Of a DNA stretch of 8,366 nt, positions 5,477 to 8,366 are shown one piece after another (positions within the stretch are counted from its first letter, which is position 1; every line of letters begins with the position of its first letter). Source of the DNA: Actinomycetota bacterium (GTDB lineage Bacteria; Actinomycetota; Actinomycetes; S36-B12; UBA10799); assembly GCA_030837445.1 (NCBI GenBank), contig JAUPKM010000389.1, positions 1-8,366 on the forward strand, in the 5' to 3' direction. The position numbers and the translations under genes are program-made. Below the pieces are notes generated by a model that was given only the letters and a program-made list of their open reading frames with translations, searched no databases and was not told the DNA's origin.

Positions 5477-6598
5477 ATGTCTGACTTCATCCCGGGGTTG
5501 GAAGGCGTGATCGCCTTCGAGACCGAGATTGCCGAACCTGACAAGGAGGGCAGTTCCCTCCGCTACCGCGGCGTCGACATCGAAGATCTCGTCGGCCGGG
5601 TGTCGTTCGGCAACGTCTGGAGTCTGCTCGTCAATAACGAGTTCAGCGCCGGCATGCGCCCCGCGGAGCCCTTTCCCATCCCGGTGCACTCTGGTGATGT
5701 CCGGGTCGACGTGCAATCTGCGATCGCGATGCTGGCGCCGGCTTGGGGGCTGCAGTCGCTGCTCGATATCGATGACGACACGGCGGAGGAGAATCTCGCA
5801 CACGTCTCGGTGATGGCCATGTCGTTCGTCGCCCAGGCCGCGCGAGGCCTCGGTCAGCCGATGGTTCCACAAGCGCAGATCGACCGGGCGCAGACGATCG
5901 TGGAACGGTTCATGGTGCGCTGGCGCGCCGAACCCGATCCGCGCCATGTGCAGGCGGTGGACGCCTACTTCGTGTCGGCCGCGGAACACGGTATGAACGC
6001 CTCCACCTTCACCGCGCGGGTGATCGCCTCAACCGGGGCCGATGTTGCTGCGGCCATTTCCGGGGCCATCGGTGCAATGAGCGGTCCGTTGCACGGCGGC
6101 GCCCCCTCCCGGGTGCTGGGAATGATCGAGGAGATCGAACGCACCGGCGATGCCGACGGATACGTCAGCGACGTACTGGACCGCGGCGACCGGTTGATGG
6201 GTTTCGGCCACCGTGTCTACCGGGCGCAGGATCCACGTGCCCGCGTGCTGCGACGGACCGCGAAGGAACTCGACGCTCCTCGCTATGAGGTGGCCCTTGC
6301 GCTCGAAGAAGCCGCCCTCGCACAACTCAGGGACCGTCGACCGGACCGGGTGTTGGAGACCAACGTGGAGTTCTGGGCCGCGATAGTGCTGGACTTCGCA
6401 GAGGTCCCGGCCCACATGTTCACCTCGATGTTCACCTGTGCCCGACTCGCCGGCTGGAGTGCGCACATTCTGGAGCAGAAGCGCACCGGCCGACTGATCC
6501 GGCCCAGTGCGCGCTATGTCGGTCCCGGCCCACGGCCGCCGGAGGACGTGCCGGGTTGGGATCCGATCGAGGTTGCCCCCTCCGGCTACGTCGCCTGA
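5477..6598 (+). CDS. citA: Citrate synthase 2 (CitA type), Glu in place of catalytic Asp
   Basis: A 373-residue type I-fold citrate synthase that would condense acetyl-CoA and oxaloacetate to citrate. The family runs through SSLRYRGVDIEDLV (26-39), EHGMNAS (170-176), GPLHGGAPSRV (203-213), GFGHRVYRAQDPRARVL (242-258) and LEQKRTGRLIRPSARYVGPG (332-351). Catalytic histidines correspond to His206 and His245, and Arg254, Arg323 and Arg342 sit where carboxylate-binding arginines are expected. The third catalytic residue, normally Asp in NVDF, is Glu298 in NVEFWAA. Length and C-terminus resemble the second citrate synthase of mycobacteria (CitA) rather than the larger GltA. The start is supported by AGGAG 5 bases upstream and an in-frame stop before it. 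The serC gene follows after 24 bases. A related 2-methylcitrate synthase activity cannot be excluded. Confidence 0.9.
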   Translation: MSDFIPGLEGVIAFETEIAEPDKEGSSLRYRGVDIEDLVGRVSFGNVWSLLVNNEFSAGMRPAEPFPIPVHSGDVRVDVQSAIAMLAPAWGLQSLLDIDDDTAEENLAHVSVMAMSFVAQAARGLGQPMVPQAQIDRAQTIVERFMVRWRAEPDPRHVQAVDAYFVSAAEHGMNASTFTARVIASTGADVAAAISGAIGAMSGPLHGGAPSRVLGMIEEIERTGDADGYVSDVLDRGDRLMGFGHRVYRAQDPRARVLRRTAKELDAPRYEVALALEEAALAQLRDRRPDRVLETNVEFWAAIVLDFAEVPAHMFTSMFTCARLAGWSAHILEQKRTGRLIRPSARYVGPGPRPPEDVPGWDPIEVAPSGYVA

Positions 6599-6610
6599 AC
6601 CTCGACCTCG

Positions 6611-6616
6611 TAGCCT
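6611..6616 (+). promoter_or_regulatory. Possible -10 element for leaderless serC transcript
   Basis: TAGCCT fits TANNNT and is followed by 6 bases before the GTG start at 6623. GGAGG (6617-6621) also lies here but is only 1 base from the GTG, too close to act as a normal ribosome binding site. No clear -35 is visible. serC may also be read from citA. Confidence 0.35.
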
Positions 6617-6622
6617 GGAGGG

Positions 6623-7744
6623 GTGACCGATACCCCTGATTTGAGCATCCCGGCCGACCTCAGACCTACGGATGGCCGGTTCGGCGCCGGCCCCTCCAAG
6701 GTGCGCCCCGAGCAGGTAAGCGCGCTCGCGGCGGTGGCCGACAGCTACCTGGGCACCTCGCACCGGAAGCCGACGGTCAAGTCCCAGGTGAAGCGGGTCC
6801 GCGAGGGTATCGCCACCTTGTTCGACCTGCCCGAGGGCTACGAGGTCGTGCTGGGCAACGGCGGCGCGACCGCCTTCTGGGACATCGCGAGCTTCGGGCT
6901 GATCGCCGATCGGGCGCAGTTCCTGTCGTTCGGCGAGTTCGGATCCAAGTTCGCGAAGGCTGCGAAGACCTCCCCACACCTTGGCGATCCGACCATTGTC
7001 ACCAGCGATCCCGGCGACGCACCGGTCTTCGTGGCCGAGGCCGGAGTCGACTCCTATGCCACCCCGCACAACGAGACGTCCACTGGCGTGGCCATCACGC
7101 CCGCTCGCCCGATCGGTGCTGACGACGGTGCGCTGCTGCTGGTCGACGCCACCTCTGCCGCGGGTGGGCTGCCGATCGACATCTCCACAACCGACGCGTA
7201 CTACTTCTCACCTCAGAAGTGCTTCGCCTCCGACGGTGGTATCTGGTTCGCCGTCATGTCTCCCGCCGCGATCGCTCGGGCGGGCGAGTTGAAGGATCGC
7301 TGGGTGCCGGAGTTCCTCAATCTCAGCACCGCCATCGATAACTCCCGGCTGCAGCAGACGTACAACACCCCCGCCCTGGCCACCATCTACCTGATGGCCG
7401 AGCAACTCGACTGGTTCAATGCCAACGGTGGCCTGGCGTGGACGACCGCCCGCACTGCGGCGAGCGCCGCCAACCTGTATGGCTGGGCGCAGAGGTCCGA
7501 GTTCGCCACCCCCTACGTCGTCGATCCGGCGAAGCGCTCCAACGTGATTGGCACGATCGACTTCGACGATTCGGTGGATGCCGCAGTTGTCGCCGCCGTA
7601 CTGCGAAGCAACGGCATCGTCGACACCGAGCCTTACCGCAAACTCGGTCGCAACCAACTCCGGGTGGCGATGTTCCCAGCTATCGACCCAGACGATGTCG
7701 CCGCCCTGACGGGTAGCATCGACTGGGTGGTAGGGAATCTTTGA
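6623..7744 (+). CDS. serC: Phosphoserine aminotransferase
   Basis: A 373-residue PLP-dependent class V aminotransferase that converts 3-phosphohydroxypyruvate and glutamate to phosphoserine in serine biosynthesis. It matches the mycobacterial-type SerC: IPADLRPTDGRFGAGPSKVRP (9-29), TSHRKPTVK (45-53), VLGNGGATAFWD (76-87), TPHNETSTGV (147-156), LVDATSAAGGLPID (173-186; Asp175 for the PLP pyridine), and FSPQKCFASDGG (195-206) with the Schiff-base lysine Lys199. The C-terminal domain ends NQLRVAMFPAIDPDDVAAL. GTG 6623 is chosen because the family N-terminus follows directly and a -10-like element lies 6 bases upstream. It follows citA by 24 bases. With pdxH close by, both a PLP-making and a PLP-using enzyme occur in this locus. 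Confidence 0.96.
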   Translation: MTDTPDLSIPADLRPTDGRFGAGPSKVRPEQVSALAAVADSYLGTSHRKPTVKSQVKRVREGIATLFDLPEGYEVVLGNGGATAFWDIASFGLIADRAQFLSFGEFGSKFAKAAKTSPHLGDPTIVTSDPGDAPVFVAEAGVDSYATPHNETSTGVAITPARPIGADDGALLLVDATSAAGGLPIDISTTDAYYFSPQKCFASDGGIWFAVMSPAAIARAGELKDRWVPEFLNLSTAIDNSRLQQTYNTPALATIYLMAEQLDWFNANGGLAWTTARTAASAANLYGWAQRSEFATPYVVDPAKRSNVIGTIDFDDSVDAAVVAAVLRSNGIVDTEPYRKLGRNQLRVAMFPAIDPDDVAALTGSIDWVVGNL

Positions 7745-7747
7745 GAG

Positions 7748-7771
7748 CGGCCGTCGCGTCTGCACCGGCCG
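7748..7771 (+). terminator. Weak stem-loop after serC
   Basis: Two copies of the self-complementary CGGCCG (7748-7753 and 7766-7771) can pair across a 12-base loop just after the serC stop. There is no T-tract, so termination is uncertain. Confidence 0.2.
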
Positions 7772-7776
7772 ATACC

Positions 7777-7806
7777 CTGACAGCAATCCGTCGCCGGGCC
7801 TAATCT
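7777..7806 (+). promoter_or_regulatory. Sigma70-type leaderless promoter for the membrane protein gene
   Basis: CTGACA (7777-7782), an 18-base spacer and TAATCT (7801-7806) resemble a housekeeping promoter. The ATG at 7814 follows after 7 bases, so transcription would begin at or next to the start codon and no Shine-Dalgarno is present. This is the best promoter match in the window. Confidence 0.55.
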
Positions 7807-7813
7807 GAGCCCC

Positions 7814-8227
7814 ATGGCTGAGCCGACGGCACCCGAGGATCAGCACCCCGAAGACGGCCGCACACCGTCGTTCGTCGGGTGGCTGTGGGGGGTGTTGGCG
7901 CTAGTCGCGATCGGTGGCCTGGCGGTTGGCACCGCCTGGGGTCTCATCAGCAGTCCCGACGGGCCAGCGCCCCAGCCGTATCCGACGGCCTACGCTCCAA
8001 CGCCCACTGGTTCGTCCTCTGCAACTGAGTCGTCGACATCCCCGACCAGTTCGCCGACAATCAGCCCGACCGGTTCACCGACGGTCAGTCCTACTGGTAG
8101 CCCGACGACTTCACCGACGGTCAGTCCCACTCAGACCTCGGCGTCCCCCACCCCAACCCCGACCCTCAGTGGGTCAACTCCGGGGACCGGTACGGCCAAA
8201 CCGTCCAGCAATCCTCCACCCGGCTAG
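7814..8227 (+). CDS. Small single-pass membrane protein with Ser/Pro/Thr-repeat tail
   Basis: A 137-residue protein. Residues 1-19 form a short acidic, Pro-rich N-terminus (cytoplasmic by inference), followed by one hydrophobic segment of about 26 residues (FVGWLWGVLALVAIGGLAV and on, 20-46). Residues 47-137 are low-complexity Ser/Thr/Pro/Gly, including eight SPT units with a four-residue period (76-106). The tail contains no cysteine and almost no charge, resembling extracellular stalk or mucin-like regions that actinobacteria can O-mannosylate; that is inference. There is no lipobox and no clear signal peptidase site, so it is probably an uncleaved signal anchor. I do not recognise a named family. 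The gene stands alone behind its own promoter, 69 bases after serC. The start ATG fits the leaderless promoter upstream. Confidence 0.75.
   Translation: MAEPTAPEDQHPEDGRTPSFVGWLWGVLALVAIGGLAVGTAWGLISSPDGPAPQPYPTAYAPTPTGSSSATESSTSPTSSPTISPTGSPTVSPTGSPTTSPTVSPTQTSASPTPTPTLSGSTPGTGTAKPSSNPPPG
8039..8131 (+). repeat. 12-base-period tandem repeat encoding SPTx units
   Basis: Eight consecutive units encode Ser-Pro-Thr-(any). An identical 18-mer (ttcaccgacggtcagtcc) occurs at 8074-8091 and 8110-8127, 36 bases apart, with a degenerate copy at 8050-8067. This suggests expansion by duplication of three-unit blocks, and such tracts can change length by slippage. Confidence 0.8.
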
Positions 8228-8266
8228 CCGCGCCCGCAGACAAGGCGCTACGTCCATGAGCCGTTT

Positions 8267-8282
8267 GTACCACTGCTGGTAC
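8267..8282. repeat. Perfect inverted repeat, candidate operator
   Basis: GTACCA-CTGC-TGGTAC is a perfect 6-bp dyad with a 4-base centre, between the membrane protein gene and the right-edge gene. Its last base overlaps the proposed -35 of the right-edge gene, a common place for a repressor site. Weak terminator function for the upstream gene is the alternative, since CCTTT follows. Confidence 0.4.
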
Positions 8283-8310
8283 TGACCTTTCCGGCGGAAG
8301 TGGCCATGTT
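8282..8310 (+). promoter_or_regulatory. Possible leaderless promoter for right-edge gene
   Basis: CTGACC (8282-8287), a 17-base spacer and CATGTT (8305-8310) are followed after 6 bases by GTG 8317. The layout mirrors the promoter at 7777-7806. The -10 is a weaker match. Confidence 0.35.
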
Positions 8311-8316
8311 CAGGGA

Positions 8317-8366
8317 GTGGCGACTGACGTGACGGGATCGGGCGCGAACGCGTCCGAGGATGCCGG
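8317..8366 (+). CDS. Start of an unrecognised gene (cut by window edge)
   Basis: An open frame from GTG 8317 encodes VATDVTGSGANASEDA and runs off the right edge. Only 16 complete codons are visible, so no family can be assigned. The polar, small-residue start is typical of an actinobacterial N-terminal tail before a folded domain. Support comes from the promoter-like elements just upstream and the lack of another start (the ATG at 8307 reaches a stop after eight codons). A second GTG lies in frame at 8329. Confidence 0.35.
   Translation, partial: MATDVTGSGANASEDA

Noticed and set aside
6029..7069. 346-codon minus-strand frame across citA and serC
   Set aside because: It spans two conserved genes and their junction on the opposite strand; Gly/Arg/His-rich, with no recognisable domain. 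Typical antisense openness in GC-rich DNA.
8039..8131. CRISPR-like spaced repeats
   Set aside because: The repeats are in frame, 12-base-period codon repeats encoding SPTx, with no unique spacers.

Overview
The window is a dense, GC-rich stretch of chromosome. Codon usage, frequent GTG starts, few Shine-Dalgarno sequences and gene content (an IdeR/DmdR-type iron regulator, a CitA-type second citrate synthase, an actinobacterial-style ParA) point to an actinomycete (Actinomycetota). I cannot name the genus. All main genes look intact. I see no tRNA, rRNA, insertion sequence, CRISPR array or prophage, and no gene-free stretch longer than about 200 bases.

Layout. Left, minus strand: the 5' part of an unrecognised gene (runs off the edge), preceded by a short-chain dehydrogenase/reductase (SDR) of the PECR-like type. 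A 130-base divergent region separates these from a plus-strand pair, a DtxR/IdeR-family iron repressor and, 8 bases on, a class I DNA photolyase. Converging on them is a minus-strand block: pdxH (PLP oxidase), a ParA-family ATPase, and a small ribbon-helix-helix (RHH) protein with a histone-like lysine-rich segment; the last two overlap by ATGA. A 191-base divergent region then leads into plus-strand citA (citrate synthase 2) and serC (phosphoserine aminotransferase, PLP-dependent), followed by a small single-pass membrane protein with a Ser-Pro-Thr repeat tail, and the first codons of another gene at the right edge.

How they fit together. PdxH makes the PLP that SerC uses; citA and serC draw on central carbon intermediates. 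The iron repressor is paired with a photolyase, an uncommon link between metal status and light or oxidative damage repair, with a hairpin across the stop/start junction. Several genes have a -10-like hexamer 6-7 bases before the start codon and no good Shine-Dalgarno, consistent with leaderless transcripts.

The best candidate for an under-described system is the ParA-RHH pair: a Walker ATPase coupled to a small DNA-binding protein, away from any visible parS or parAB-oriC context. Other points worth checking are an SDR lacking the usual YxxxK pair, a citrate synthase with Glu in place of the catalytic Asp, a photolyase with Phe at the substrate-contact Trp, a long antisense frame opposite the iron regulator (recalling Streptomyces dmdR1/adm), and perfect inverted repeats near two promoter regions.
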